This document shows, one piece after another, positions 7,726-17,582 of a DNA stretch of 64,000 bases. Position numbers and translations under genes: made by a program. The stretch is from Balneola sp. (lineage in GTDB: Bacteria; Bacteroidota; Rhodothermia; Balneolales; Balneolaceae), in the NCBI GenBank assembly GCA_002696035.1, contig NZQV01000006.1:124001-188000 (forward strand), in the 5' to 3' direction. Every line of letters begins with the position of its first letter. The stretch's first letter is position 1. The notes under the pieces were generated by a model. That model was not told the origin of the DNA and did not search any database. It was given only the letters and a program-made list of their open reading frames with translations.

Positions 7726-9897
7726 GTGATGGATCCAAGAACCGCCATATTAAGCCGAATGTTTATAGTCTTAGGGTTGATATTGCTGATTCCGACTGCA
7801 CTTGGATTTCAGCTTATTCGCATCAATTATTTTGAGGGGGATGAACTGCGTACTCTCTGGAGCAAGCAAGCCATCGACCAGATCCCCATTCCCGCACAAC
7901 GCGGAAACATTTACGATGCAAACGGAACACTTCTGGCCACCAACGCTGTGGATTACAAACTGGCCTTCGATCCCAAAGTTACTGTAAATGGCAAGATCGG
8001 TGTTCCACAAAGTGAGATCCAGCGGCTGGCAACCCGCTTAGGTGAACTTACCTCAAAGCCCGCCTCTTTTTATCGAAACAAGATCAAAGAAGCACCGGCC
8101 CGTTCCCGTTATATCGTTTTGGGAAATAATCTCTCTCCTATTGTTAAGGACGAGATCAAGATGCTGGATGTTCCAGGTGTGATCCTTGAAGAAAATTATC
8201 GTCGGAAATACACTTTCGGCACACTTGCAGCACATACGCTCGGTTTTGTAAATCATAATACAGAAGGACGCATTGGCCTTGAGTCATATTATAATGAACA
8301 ACTTAAAGGGGAAGATGGTATCCGTCAGGTTCGGCGCGATCCCTTCAATCGAATTTTTGAATATGTAGGTGCGCCCAAAAAACTACCTCAGAACGGGTAT
8401 TCCCTTCATACGACTATTGACGCATATATTCAGGCCATTTTAGAGGACGAATTACAAGCCGGTGTTGAAAAGCACATGGCCAATTATGGCACCGGTATTA
8501 TTATTGATCCACGAACCGGAGCCATTAAAGCTTTAGCAAACTATCCGACTTTTGATCCGAATTATCCTGGAAATGATGACGACGAAAACCGTCGGAATTT
8601 TGCCATCTCCGATATGATAGAGCCCGGATCCACCTTCAAATTAGTGACAGCAGTCGCTGCCGTAGAGCAAGGTGTAGTAGATTTTGGTGAGATCATTGAA
8701 ACCCCGGAAAATGGAGAAATAGTCATTCACGACCTGATCCTACGAGATCATGATCCGCTTGGCGATCTTACTTTTCAGGAAGTGATCCAGAAATCATCCA
8801 ACATTGCGACGGCTAAAATTGCCATGCGCATGAAACCTGAAGTGTTTTACCAATATGTACGCAACATGGGTTTTGGTACCGAAACCAACATCGACCTGAG
8901 TGGAGAAACCCGCGGCCGACTTGCCAAGCCGTTTGAATGGAGCCTCGTAACACTCCCATGGATGTCACACGGATATGAGATACAAACCACACCCATTCAG
9001 ATTGCACAGGCATATGCTGCCTTTGCCAACGAAGGCCGCTTGATGCGCCCCTATTTAGTAGAGCGAATTGAAAATAAAAATGGGCAGATCATCGAACAGC
9101 ATGAACCTGTTCAGATCAGAAAGATTGCGCGAACTTCAACCCTGAAAAAATTACTTCCAGTTTTTGAAAGTGTAGTTGCAGATTCAGGAACCGGTGACCT
9201 GGCTCAGGTTGAAGGATTACGGATTGCAGGAAAAACCGGAACCGCCAAGAAAGTTGTAAACGGAAGATATACAAACAGATATCGCAGCTCTTTTGTAGGA
9301 TTCTTCCCTGTTGATGCCCCAAAATACGTTTGTCTGATCCTCCTTGATGAGCCAAAAACCACCGGATATGGAGGCGTCACAGCCGGACCGATATTCAAGA
9401 ATATTGCCATGCGCATTGCTGGTTTAGACAGCGACATTCAACAAAATATGAGCCCTGAACAAAGTTCAGAATCTCAGCTGGTCAAAGTTCCCTTTTTGAA
9501 AGGAATGACTCCTTCACAGGCTAAAGAAATTTTATCTCAATTGACCCTGCATCATGACATTAAAGGAAAGGCAGGGTACATCATTTCACAAGAACCCGAA
9601 GCAGGAACTGAAATACTGCCGGGGCAGGAAATTTCCCTGACATTATCGGAAACTTACGCCATTGCAGACAGTGCAAGTGTAAAAGAAGGCTATGCCGAAG
9701 TTCCCGATCTGATCGGAATGAATATGCGAAAGGCACATAATCTGCTTTTGGACTCCGGTTTGAAAACAGAGTTAATCGGTTCAGGAACTGTATTTGCACA
9801 ATACCCTAAAGCCGGTGCCTCCCTTCGTAAAGGATATACGGTAACAGTGAGAGGCAAAGGCCGGTCACTGGAATTAATTAGCAAACTCGAAGACTGA
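7726..9897 (+). CDS. ftsI: Penicillin-binding protein FtsI with two PASTA domains
   Basis: This 723-residue septal transpeptidase crosslinks peptidoglycan at the division site. It has one N-terminal membrane anchor (residues 10-28), a dimerisation region, and the catalytic motifs STFK (Ser302-Lys305), SSN (357-359) and KTGTA (503-507). Two C-terminal PASTA modules follow, starting near residues 588 (VPFLKGMTPSQAKEIL) and 661 (VPDLIGMNMRKAHNLL). The second ends close to the C-terminus. PASTA tails are typical of Gram-positive PBP2x and Bacteroidota FtsI, and make it longer than E. coli FtsI (588). The start is GTG at 7726 or the ATG three bases later. Confidence 0.95.
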   Translation: MMDPRTAILSRMFIVLGLILLIPTALGFQLIRINYFEGDELRTLWSKQAIDQIPIPAQRGNIYDANGTLLATNAVDYKLAFDPKVTVNGKIGVPQSEIQRLATRLGELTSKPASFYRNKIKEAPARSRYIVLGNNLSPIVKDEIKMLDVPGVILEENYRRKYTFGTLAAHTLGFVNHNTEGRIGLESYYNEQLKGEDGIRQVRRDPFNRIFEYVGAPKKLPQNGYSLHTTIDAYIQAILEDELQAGVEKHMANYGTGIIIDPRTGAIKALANYPTFDPNYPGNDDDENRRNFAISDMIEPGSTFKLVTAVAAVEQGVVDFGEIIETPENGEIVIHDLILRDHDPLGDLTFQEVIQKSSNIATAKIAMRMKPEVFYQYVRNMGFGTETNIDLSGETRGRLAKPFEWSLVTLPWMSHGYEIQTTPIQIAQAYAAFANEGRLMRPYLVERIENKNGQIIEQHEPVQIRKIARTSTLKKLLPVFESVVADSGTGDLAQVEGLRIAGKTGTAKKVVNGRYTNRYRSSFVGFFPVDAPKYVCLILLDEPKTTGYGGVTAGPIFKNIAMRIAGLDSDIQQNMSPEQSSESQLVKVPFLKGMTPSQAKEILSQLTLHHDIKGKAGYIISQEPEAGTEILPGQEISLTLSETYAIADSASVKEGYAEVPDLIGMNMRKAHNLLLDSGLKTELIGSGTVFAQYPKAGASLRKGYTVTVRGKGRSLELISKLED

Positions 9898-9904
9898 TAT
9901 TTAC

Positions 9905-11365
9905 TTGGACATCCAAAAAATCATAGAAATCTGTAATCCACTTCACGTCTCCAACAAAGAAGTTGACGGGGAGCTTACTACCTTCGCTATTGATTCACGT
10001 GAGGTGCGGGAGGGCTCTGTTTTTATAGCAATCCGCGGCACGCAGGTAGATGGACACATGTTTCTGGAAGATGCTATGGATCGTGGAGCCCGGGTGATCA
10101 TATGCGAAGAATCGTTCTACACGGATAAAGATGTTTGCGTGATCGAGGTTGAAAACACCCAGAAACTGGCCGGACCTTTGGCTCAGGCTTTTGCAGGAGA
10201 TCCTGCGGAAAATATGGCCATCATCGGCATCACCGGAACCAATGGCAAAACGACGACAGCAACACTGGTATATCAGGTCTTGTCTACCTGCGGAAGAAAA
10301 GCATCGCTGCTCGGTACGGTTCACAAACGCATTTTAGACGAAGAACTAGACAGCAAACTCACCACTTCCGATCCTATTGAACTCGCAGCCGATATGAAGA
10401 AAATGGCCGATGCCGGATCAGAATACCTGGTGATGGAAGTCTCCTCTCATGCTCTGCATCAGCATCGCACGGATGGATTTGATTTCAAAGTTGCAGCATT
10501 TACAAATCTAAGTCAGGATCACCTCGACTACCACGAAACCCTGGAAGAGTATGCGAGTGCTAAAAAATTATTGTTTGATGGATTGCCTGAATCATCTTCA
10601 GCTGTCATAAATAAAGATGACCCACAGGCCGAGTTCATGCTTCAGGAATGCAAGGCAAAGACCGCCTCTCTGAGCTTCAAAAATGAAAGCTCCCACCTTC
10701 TCGAAAATTCTCCAAAGGGAATTAGTTTGGTGGTTGAAGGTCAACGGATCGAAAGTCCACTTGTGGGTACATTCAATGCCTATAATGTGGGTGAAGCTTT
10801 CCTTATCTGTAAAGAACTTGGACTCAACCCTCAGGAAATTGCTGACGCTCTGAAAGAAGCCAAAGGTGCTGCCGGAAGAATGGAAACCATTCAGACCGAT
10901 CATGAGAACCTTCCGGTTGTAATTGTGGATTATGCCCACACTCCGGATGCATTGAGTAACGTACTATCTACATTGGTAGCTGTAAAGGAAGACGATCAGC
11001 ACCTTACCGTTGTTTTTGGAGCCGGCGGCGATCGTGATGCCGGCAAACGACCAAAAATGGCCCGGGCTGCCGCTGAATTTGCCGATAAGATCATCGTGAC
11101 AAGCGATAATCCACGAACTGAGAATCCTGATCTCATCATCACCGACATTCTGGATGGGTTTGAAGATCTTGAGAATGTAAAAAGCATCACCGATCGTAAA
11201 GAAGCTATTGAATACGCCATCTCAGAAGCTGCTTCCAAAGAAATTATTTTGATCGCCGGCAAGGGCCACGAAGATTATCAGGAAGTAAACGGCAAACGCC
11301 ATCATTTTGATGACCGTGAGATTGCCCTCGATTCTCTAACTCAAAAAGCCCGGGGAGGAAACTGA
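9905..11365 (+). CDS. murE: UDP-MurNAc-tripeptide synthetase (meso-DAP-adding)
   Basis: This 486-residue Mur ligase adds the third amino acid to UDP-MurNAc-L-Ala-D-Glu using ATP. The P-loop GTNGKTTT is at residues 111-118 and the DNPR motif at 401-404. DNPR is the known signature for meso-diaminopimelate, so the cell wall should be mDAP type. The start is TTG, the only suitable start with the family N-terminus. The next gene begins on the last base of this stop codon. The next step's enzyme, MurF, is not encoded beside it. Confidence 0.95.
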   Translation: MDIQKIIEICNPLHVSNKEVDGELTTFAIDSREVREGSVFIAIRGTQVDGHMFLEDAMDRGARVIICEESFYTDKDVCVIEVENTQKLAGPLAQAFAGDPAENMAIIGITGTNGKTTTATLVYQVLSTCGRKASLLGTVHKRILDEELDSKLTTSDPIELAADMKKMADAGSEYLVMEVSSHALHQHRTDGFDFKVAAFTNLSQDHLDYHETLEEYASAKKLLFDGLPESSSAVINKDDPQAEFMLQECKAKTASLSFKNESSHLLENSPKGISLVVEGQRIESPLVGTFNAYNVGEAFLICKELGLNPQEIADALKEAKGAAGRMETIQTDHENLPVVIVDYAHTPDALSNVLSTLVAVKEDDQHLTVVFGAGGDRDAGKRPKMARAAAEFADKIIVTSDNPRTENPDLIITDILDGFEDLENVKSITDRKEAIEYAISEAASKEIILIAGKGHEDYQEVNGKRHHFDDREIALDSLTQKARGGN

Positions 11366-12501
11366 TGCTGCACGAACTCTTCACCTGGCTAGATACTGCA
11401 TTTGATGTACCCGGAACAGGGGCCGTTGCTTTTATTTCTACGAGAACGGCGCTGGCAGCCATTACTTCTCTCCTCATCAGTTTGTTTATCGGACGGAAGA
11501 TCATCCAATGGCTTAGCAAATTACAGCTCAAGGAAACGATCCGGGACGATATCGGCCTCGATCACCACTTAGCCAAAGGATCAACCCCAACTATGGGTGG
11601 TGCTATCATTATTCTGTCCATCGTTATTCCAACCATATTGTGGGCCCGACTGGATAGTATTTATAGCTGGCTGATCGTTTTTGTGGTTATTGCATTGGGG
11701 ATCGTCGGTTTTATAGATGACTACATCAAAGTCGTCAAAAAAGACAAAAGCGGACTCGCTGGATGGTTCAAAATAGCCGGACAGGTTAGCGTAGGACTGA
11801 TCGTGGGAGCTGTACTCTACTTTCATCCTGAATTTGACTCTTTCAACTCACTTACAACGGTCCCTTTCCTGAAGAATGTAAACCTCGATTACGCCTTTTT
11901 TGGAGAAGCACTCGGTGGAGTGATCTATCTGGGTGTGGCTGTGTTTGTGATCACAGCGGTATCCAACGCAACCAATTTAACAGACGGACTGGATGGCCTT
12001 GCTGCCGGAACTTCCGCCATATGTGGTATCGTATTTGTCATTTTTGCTTATGTGTCAGGACGCGTTGATTTTTCCGGTTTCCTCGACATCATGTATCTGC
12101 CCGGTGCCGGCGAACTCACCATCTTTACGGCTTCACTGATCGGAGCGTGTATTGGGTTCTTGTGGTATAACACAAATCCGGCCTCCGTTTTTATGGGTGA
12201 TACCGGGTCTCTGGCATTAGGAGGAGCATTCGGCGCACTTGGACTGATGCTCCATAAGGAATTATTACTCCCCTTTATTTGCGGGATCTTTTTTGTTGAA
12301 ACGCTATCAGTGATCATTCAAACCGGCTATTTCAAGTATACCAAATTCAAGTATGGTGAAGGACGACGCGTCTTTCTAATGACTCCGATCCATCACCATT
12401 ATGAAAAGAAAGGCTGGCCCGAACAGAAAATTGTAGTTCGCTTCTGGATCATCACCGTACTGCTGGGAATTCTAAGTCTGTTGACACTCAAAATCCGATG
12501 A
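11365..12501 (+). CDS. mraY: Phospho-N-acetylmuramoyl-pentapeptide transferase
   Basis: A polytopic inner-membrane enzyme of 378 residues with about ten hydrophobic helices. It moves phospho-MurNAc-pentapeptide onto undecaprenyl phosphate to form lipid I. Family motifs are GIVGFIDDYIKVVKKDKSGL (catalytic aspartates), NLTDGLDGLAAG, and the HHHYEKKGWPE loop near the C-terminus. A strong GGGGAGG ribosome site precedes the ATG. It overlaps murE by 1 base and murD by 4 bases. Confidence 0.96.
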   Translation: MLHELFTWLDTAFDVPGTGAVAFISTRTALAAITSLLISLFIGRKIIQWLSKLQLKETIRDDIGLDHHLAKGSTPTMGGAIIILSIVIPTILWARLDSIYSWLIVFVVIALGIVGFIDDYIKVVKKDKSGLAGWFKIAGQVSVGLIVGAVLYFHPEFDSFNSLTTVPFLKNVNLDYAFFGEALGGVIYLGVAVFVITAVSNATNLTDGLDGLAAGTSAICGIVFVIFAYVSGRVDFSGFLDIMYLPGAGELTIFTASLIGACIGFLWYNTNPASVFMGDTGSLALGGAFGALGLMLHKELLLPFICGIFFVETLSVIIQTGYFKYTKFKYGEGRRVFLMTPIHHHYEKKGWPEQKIVVRFWIITVLLGILSLLTLKIR

Positions 12502-13853
12502 AAGACGTGCAAGGCAAACATATCATTGTGATTGGTGCCGCCCGGAGTGGCATTGCCGCAGCCCTTCTCCTTCATAAAAAAGGAGCAGACATTTTTGTGT
12601 CTGATCACGGATCCATCTCAGCTGAAGCAAAACAGAAATTAGATAATGCCGGCATCTCTTACGAGGAGAACGGACATACTAAAAAAGCGAGATCTGCTGA
12701 TTTAGTGGTCTTGAGTCCCGGCGTTCCAACGGAAGCCCCTATCATTCAATATTACCTGAATGAGGGTAAAAGAGTTTTTTCTGAAATTGAAGCTGCAAGC
12801 TGGTTTACCGATCAGAAATTGATCGCTGTTACAGGAAGTAACGGTAAAACAACGGTGGTCAACTGGCTCGATCACCTCTGGAAGATAGCGAATCGGGAAC
12901 ATGCCCTTGCTGGAAACATAGGGGTAGCGTTCTCAGATCAAATTGAGTCAAATAACGGTGATTTCCTTTTGGAGGTCAGCAGTTTTCAGCTTGATCACAT
13001 AAATGATTTTAAACCCGCGGTGAGCATGATATTGAACATCTCCCCGGACCACCTGAATCGGTACCAGAACAGCCTTGAAGCATATGCTGCAGCGAAATTC
13101 AGGATCACAGAAAATCAGACAGCAGATGACCGGTTCATTTTCAATTACGACGATCCGATCATCCAAACGCATGTTGAACACCTGAAACAGAAACAATCGG
13201 CCCCGCAAATGTGGGCATTCTCGAATAAGAATGAAGTACCACAAGGCGCCTTTGTTCGCGACGATCAAATCATCTTCAAATTCAATAACAAGGAAGAACC
13301 ACTTATGCCAACACAAGAATTAGGACTCCGAGGACGGCACAATCTCAGCAATGGACTTGCAACCGCTTTGGCTGCCCGTGCTGCCGAGATCAAGAATGAG
13401 ATCATTCGTGAAAGCCTCAAAACGTTCACCGGTGTTGAACATCGGCTGGAAGTGGCTCGCGAAGTGGATGGCGTGAAATATATCAACGACAGCAAAGCCA
13501 CCAACGTAAATGCCGTCTGGTTTGCACTGGACAGCTTTCAGGTACCGATCACCCTCATACTGGGAGGCCGCGATAAAGGAAATGACTACAGCGAATTGGT
13601 CGATCAGATCAAGGACAAAGTACACACCATTATCGCAATTGGAGAGTCAAAAAGTCGTATAGAAGAACAGCTTGGTGAGGTAGCTCCCAATTTTGTAAAA
13701 GTTGAGACCATGGGTGGAGCCGTTCGCGCCGCACAAAGGGGAGCCAAGAAAGGTGAAGTCGTGTTATTAAGCCCTGCTTGTGCCTCTTTCGATATGTTTG
13801 ACAGTTATGAACACCGCGGAAAAATTTTCAAAGATGAAGTCAATAAACTGTAA
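12498..13853 (+). CDS. murD: UDP-MurNAc-L-alanine:D-glutamate ligase
   Basis: This 451-residue cytoplasmic Mur ligase adds D-glutamate to UDP-MurNAc-L-Ala. It has a Rossmann-like N-terminal domain (VIGAARSGIAAALLL), an ATP site VTGSNGKTTVVNWL near residue 112, the metal-site region EVSSFQLDHI, and a C-terminal domain with YINDSKATN and LGGRDKGNDY. Its ATG overlaps the mraY stop by 4 bases, so translation is likely coupled. The next gene, ftsW, starts 5 bases after its stop. Confidence 0.96.
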   Translation: MKDVQGKHIIVIGAARSGIAAALLLHKKGADIFVSDHGSISAEAKQKLDNAGISYEENGHTKKARSADLVVLSPGVPTEAPIIQYYLNEGKRVFSEIEAASWFTDQKLIAVTGSNGKTTVVNWLDHLWKIANREHALAGNIGVAFSDQIESNNGDFLLEVSSFQLDHINDFKPAVSMILNISPDHLNRYQNSLEAYAAAKFRITENQTADDRFIFNYDDPIIQTHVEHLKQKQSAPQMWAFSNKNEVPQGAFVRDDQIIFKFNNKEEPLMPTQELGLRGRHNLSNGLATALAARAAEIKNEIIRESLKTFTGVEHRLEVAREVDGVKYINDSKATNVNAVWFALDSFQVPITLILGGRDKGNDYSELVDQIKDKVHTIIAIGESKSRIEEQLGEVAPNFVKVETMGGAVRAAQRGAKKGEVVLLSPACASFDMFDSYEHRGKIFKDEVNKL

Positions 13854-13858
13854 CTGAA

Positions 13859-15049
13859 TTGATATACACCAGTCCACATAGCAATATTTCCAACATCATC
13901 GGCACATCGGCTGAGGATATTGATACGCGCAAGCAAGGCAGCGATCGGTTCCTGCTTATGGCTGTGGTAGTCCTGATGACCTTTGGAATACTGGCGGTCT
14001 ATTCGTCTATCGCATTTTTCGCGGAGACCAAATCTACCACTGCCGGAAGCCTGATCATAGGACATTTGGTGAAATTAGGAATTGCATTCATCGTAATGCT
14101 GATCATATCTAAGATCAATTACCACACTCTGGCCAAATTCAGTCGTATAGGAATGGTTATAAGCCTGTTTCTGCTAATGGCCGTACTTGCTTTTGGAACC
14201 GAACAGTTTGGAGCCAAACGCTGGCTGAACATCGCAGGATTTTCATTTCAGCCTTCTATGGTGGCTTCAGTGGCTCTGCTTGTACATATCTGTGTTTTAC
14301 TCAGCGAAAAACAGGAATACATCAAAGACTTCAAAAAGACCTTCCTGCCCATCATGTTTTGGGTCACCCTAACCTGTGGACTGATAGGACTGGAAGACTT
14401 CAGTAGTGCCGGAATCCTACTCGTTATTTGCCTGGTAGTGATGTTTGTAGGCCGCGTTAGTGTGATGCAGCTTGGAAGCTTGATAGCCATTGGAATTTTA
14501 GGCGGAGCACTTTTGATCAATCAATCTGCTAACCGTCAAGATCGAATTGATCAGTATATAACCCAGGTAAAGCAGATTCCCAGCGAGCATATTATTCAGG
14601 GAAGTGGATATCAGGCACAGCAGGCACATATTGCTATTGCACGGGGTGAATTATTTGGTGTTGGAATCGGGAAAAGTGCTCAGCGCGACTTCCTGCCTGC
14701 CCCTTACAACGATTTTATTTTTGCGATCATCGCCGAGGAATATGGCCTTTTTGGAGCTATGTCGCTCATCCTGATCTTTACCCTGATATTGATAAGGGGC
14801 GTCGTCTTCATTGCACGAAATGCTGAAGACCATCTTGGATCCATGCTAGCTGTAGCCTGCACCCTAATGATCGTTTTATATGGATTTGTTAATGCTGGAG
14901 TGGCCAGTGGTATACTTCCGGTCACAGGATTGCCCATGCCCTTTGTGAGTTATGGCGGAACCAGTATGGTTTTTGCCGGAGGAATGGTTGGAATTCTCCT
15001 CAACATCTCGAAACATAACCGGGAAAGGAGGCCTCTATTCTATGGATAA
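13859..15049 (+). CDS. ftsW: Septal peptidoglycan polymerase FtsW
   Basis: A SEDS-family membrane protein of 396 residues with about ten helices. FtsW polymerises lipid II at the septum together with FtsI. Family landmarks are FGAKRWLNIAGFSFQPS near residue 120, ESSQ-type periplasmic loop sequence around residues 260-290 (YNDFIFAIIAEEYGLFGA), and LPVTGLPMPFVSYGGTSMV near the end. The start is taken as TTG at 13859, with a 40-residue hydrophilic N-terminal extension. An internal start is possible, though no ATG gives a better spacing. The end overlaps murG by 8 bases. Confidence 0.93.
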   Translation: MIYTSPHSNISNIIGTSAEDIDTRKQGSDRFLLMAVVVLMTFGILAVYSSIAFFAETKSTTAGSLIIGHLVKLGIAFIVMLIISKINYHTLAKFSRIGMVISLFLLMAVLAFGTEQFGAKRWLNIAGFSFQPSMVASVALLVHICVLLSEKQEYIKDFKKTFLPIMFWVTLTCGLIGLEDFSSAGILLVICLVVMFVGRVSVMQLGSLIAIGILGGALLINQSANRQDRIDQYITQVKQIPSEHIIQGSGYQAQQAHIAIARGELFGVGIGKSAQRDFLPAPYNDFIFAIIAEEYGLFGAMSLILIFTLILIRGVVFIARNAEDHLGSMLAVACTLMIVLYGFVNAGVASGILPVTGLPMPFVSYGGTSMVFAGGMVGILLNISKHNRERRPLFYG

Positions 15050-16148
15050 TCCAAGAATTTTATTGGCAGCCGGCGGAACGGGCGGACATGTATATCCCGC
15101 CATCGCAATTGCGGATGCTTTGAAGAAAGAAGATCCAAGCACGGAGATCCTATTTGTAGGAACCAAAGCCCATATGGAGTGGAAAGCCGTTCCTAAAGCC
15201 GGGTATCCGATCAAGAACGTGTGGATCAGCGGATTCCATCGCCGGTTCACCTTTAAGAACTTGTTGTTTCCGGTAAAATTGATAACGAGCCTGTTTCAGA
15301 GCCTGAGCATTTTATCTGCTTACAAGCCTCAGGTGGTGGTTTCTTGTGGCGGTTATGTGGCGGGGCCTGTTGGATGGGTTGCAGGTAAAAAGGGCCTCCC
15401 GTTAGTGATACAGGAGCAAAATAGTTTTCCCGGTGTTACCAACCGGCTACTGGCGAAGTTTGCCTCTAAGATATTTACTGCATTTAAAGAAGCGGATCAG
15501 TTCCTCCCGAAAGAAAAAACGGAAGTCGTGGGTAATCCAACCCGGGCTACTTTAACGGGAGCTGACCGTGAAAAAGCACTTGCATCCTTTGGGTTCAACA
15601 GTGATAAACCGGTACTGTTGGTAATGGGCGGAAGTGGTGGTGCAAAAACCATCAATGATGCTATGAAAGCCAATATTGAACAACTTCACAATGATTCCAA
15701 CCTCCAGATCATCTGGCAGTGTGGACCAAGATATTATGATGAATTGACGACAGAAGTTAACGAAGAAAAATTAATAAACCTGCGGCTCACCGCCTATCTC
15801 GACAATATGGCGGAAGCGTATGCAGCCGCAGATCTTGTGATCAGTCGCGCCGGGGCAAGTTCTTGCTCCGAATTGATGCTGACGGGTACACCGAGCATCC
15901 TTGTTCCCTCCCCAAACGTTGCGGGAGATCATCAAACACAAAACGCAACGGCGATGGTGCATGCCGGAGCATCAAAAATGCTGGAGGACGGCACTATGAA
16001 AGAAACTATGAGTGAGTTGGTGGAACAACTGATCTACGATCAGGAAACATTGAAGCGGATGAATCAGGCAGCACTGGATCTTGCCAAACCTGAGGCTGCT
16101 AAACTGATCGCCAAAGAAATTTTAGAAATCGCAAAATCCAAGTTATAA
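15042..16148 (+). CDS. murG: UDP-GlcNAc:lipid I N-acetylglucosamine transferase
   Basis: This 368-residue peripheral membrane GT28 enzyme converts lipid I to lipid II. It starts MDNPRILLAAGGTGGHVYPA, with the glycine-rich loop expected at the extreme N-terminus. The ATG at 15042 has a GGAAAGGAGG ribosome site about 10 bases upstream and overlaps the end of ftsW by 8 bases. The open frame runs 30 codons further upstream (to 14952), but that part lies inside ftsW and does not look like MurG. Other motifs: CGGYVAGPVGW, QEQNSFPG, and AADLVISRAGASSCSEL in the UDP-GlcNAc site. Confidence 0.95.
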   Translation: MDNPRILLAAGGTGGHVYPAIAIADALKKEDPSTEILFVGTKAHMEWKAVPKAGYPIKNVWISGFHRRFTFKNLLFPVKLITSLFQSLSILSAYKPQVVVSCGGYVAGPVGWVAGKKGLPLVIQEQNSFPGVTNRLLAKFASKIFTAFKEADQFLPKEKTEVVGNPTRATLTGADREKALASFGFNSDKPVLLVMGGSGGAKTINDAMKANIEQLHNDSNLQIIWQCGPRYYDELTTEVNEEKLINLRLTAYLDNMAEAYAAADLVISRAGASSCSELMLTGTPSILVPSPNVAGDHQTQNATAMVHAGASKMLEDGTMKETMSELVEQLIYDQETLKRMNQAALDLAKPEAAKLIAKEILEIAKSKL

Positions 16149-16154
16149 GCAGAA

Positions 16155-17582
16155 GTGGAAAAACGCATCGAAACACAACCCGTATTTGGCCGCACAAAAC
16201 ATATCCACATGGTGGGTATAGGTGGCATTGGTATGAGCGGGATGGCTGAAATTTTATTACAACGTGGTTATAAAGTAACCGGCTCAGATGGCGCGGTAAC
16301 TGAAACCACCAAGCGTTTGCAAGAACTTGGAGCTACGGTTCACAAAGGCCATAAAGCAGAATTTATTGAAGATGCCGATGTAGTGGTATACACAAGTGCC
16401 GTTAAAGCCAATGAAAATGTAGAAACCAAAGCCGCCATCGAAAACCGTATCCCCACCATAAAGCGGGCAGAAATGCTGGCTGAGCTGATGAAGATGAAGT
16501 TCGGCATCGGTGTGGCAGGAACCCACGGGAAAACAACGACCACAACCATGGTTGGTCATGTAACCCAAGATGGAAATTACGACCCAACCATCATTGTTGG
16601 TGGCAAAGTACACAGTTTTGACAAGACCAATGCCGTAGTTGGGAAAGGAGACCTGATTGTTGTGGAAGCCGATGAATTTGACCGGACCTTCCTCCGCCTC
16701 TCTCCTTCTATTGCCATCATTACAAATATCGAAGCCGAACATCTAGATATTTATGATGATCTGGATGATGTAAAAGAGGCTTTTATCGATTATGCCAACA
16801 AGGTGCCGTTTTACGGAGCCGTTATCGTTTGCCTAGATGACCCAAATGTGCGCAGCATTCTCCCTCAGCTGGAGAAACGCGTTATCACGTATGGCCTTAC
16901 TCCACAGGCGCAGCTTCGGGCTACAGATATTCATACAGATGCTTTTACCAGCACATTCTCTGTAGTCCATGAAGGAGAAAAACTGGGCGTTATCTCCCTC
17001 CGGTCTCCCGGAGAGCACAACGTCAAGAATGCCTTGGCTGCCGTGGCAACAGGAATTGAACTTGGCATCGATTTTAAGTTGATCAAAAAGGGACTGGAAC
17101 GCTATGAAGGAGTTTTCCGACGCTTTCAGCTTAAATATGAAAACGGCTGCATGGTGATCGATGATTACGCGCATCACCCCACAGAAGTACAAGCGACCCT
17201 GCAAGCGGCCCGAAAAGGCTGGCCTGATCGCAGAATTGTTGCCGTATTTCAGCCGCATTTGTATTCCCGTACACAAGATCTGTATAAAGAATTCGGGCTT
17301 TCCTTCTTTGATGCAGAAATGTTGATCTGCACCGACGTATATCCTTCCCGCGAGAAACCCATTGAAGGAGTTACTGGAAAGCTTATCACCGACACGGCCG
17401 TACAGTATGGACACAAGAATGTAGTGTATGTAGAAAACAAGGAAGAGGTCACCAAGACTTTAAAAGAGGTTGCAGAAGAAGGCGACATCATCATTACGAT
17501 GGGTGCCGGAGATATCTACCGTTTTGGAGAAGATTTTATCGAAGCACTGGAATCAGGAAAATTTAAACCGAAAGCCAAATAG
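16155..17582 (+). CDS. murC: UDP-N-acetylmuramate:L-alanine ligase
   Basis: The first Mur ligase, 475 residues, joins L-alanine to UDP-MurNAc. An N-terminal nucleotide fold GIGGIGMSGMAEILL (near 22), the P-loop GVAGTHGKTTTTTM near residue 118, VVEADEFDRTFL, and IDDYAHHPTEV are all present. The start is GTG, six bases after the murG stop. In E. coli ddl and murB lie near here; this cluster goes straight to ftsQ, whose TTG follows the murC stop with no gap. Confidence 0.96.
   Translation: MEKRIETQPVFGRTKHIHMVGIGGIGMSGMAEILLQRGYKVTGSDGAVTETTKRLQELGATVHKGHKAEFIEDADVVVYTSAVKANENVETKAAIENRIPTIKRAEMLAELMKMKFGIGVAGTHGKTTTTTMVGHVTQDGNYDPTIIVGGKVHSFDKTNAVVGKGDLIVVEADEFDRTFLRLSPSIAIITNIEAEHLDIYDDLDDVKEAFIDYANKVPFYGAVIVCLDDPNVRSILPQLEKRVITYGLTPQAQLRATDIHTDAFTSTFSVVHEGEKLGVISLRSPGEHNVKNALAAVATGIELGIDFKLIKKGLERYEGVFRRFQLKYENGCMVIDDYAHHPTEVQATLQAARKGWPDRRIVAVFQPHLYSRTQDLYKEFGLSFFDAEMLICTDVYPSREKPIEGVTGKLITDTAVQYGHKNVVYVENKEEVTKTLKEVAEEGDIIITMGAGDIYRFGEDFIEALESGKFKPKAK

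Noticed and set aside
14952-15041. N-terminal extension of murG
   Set aside because: It is antiphase coding of ftsW; the ATG at 15042 has a strong ribosome site and the MurG glycine-rich start.
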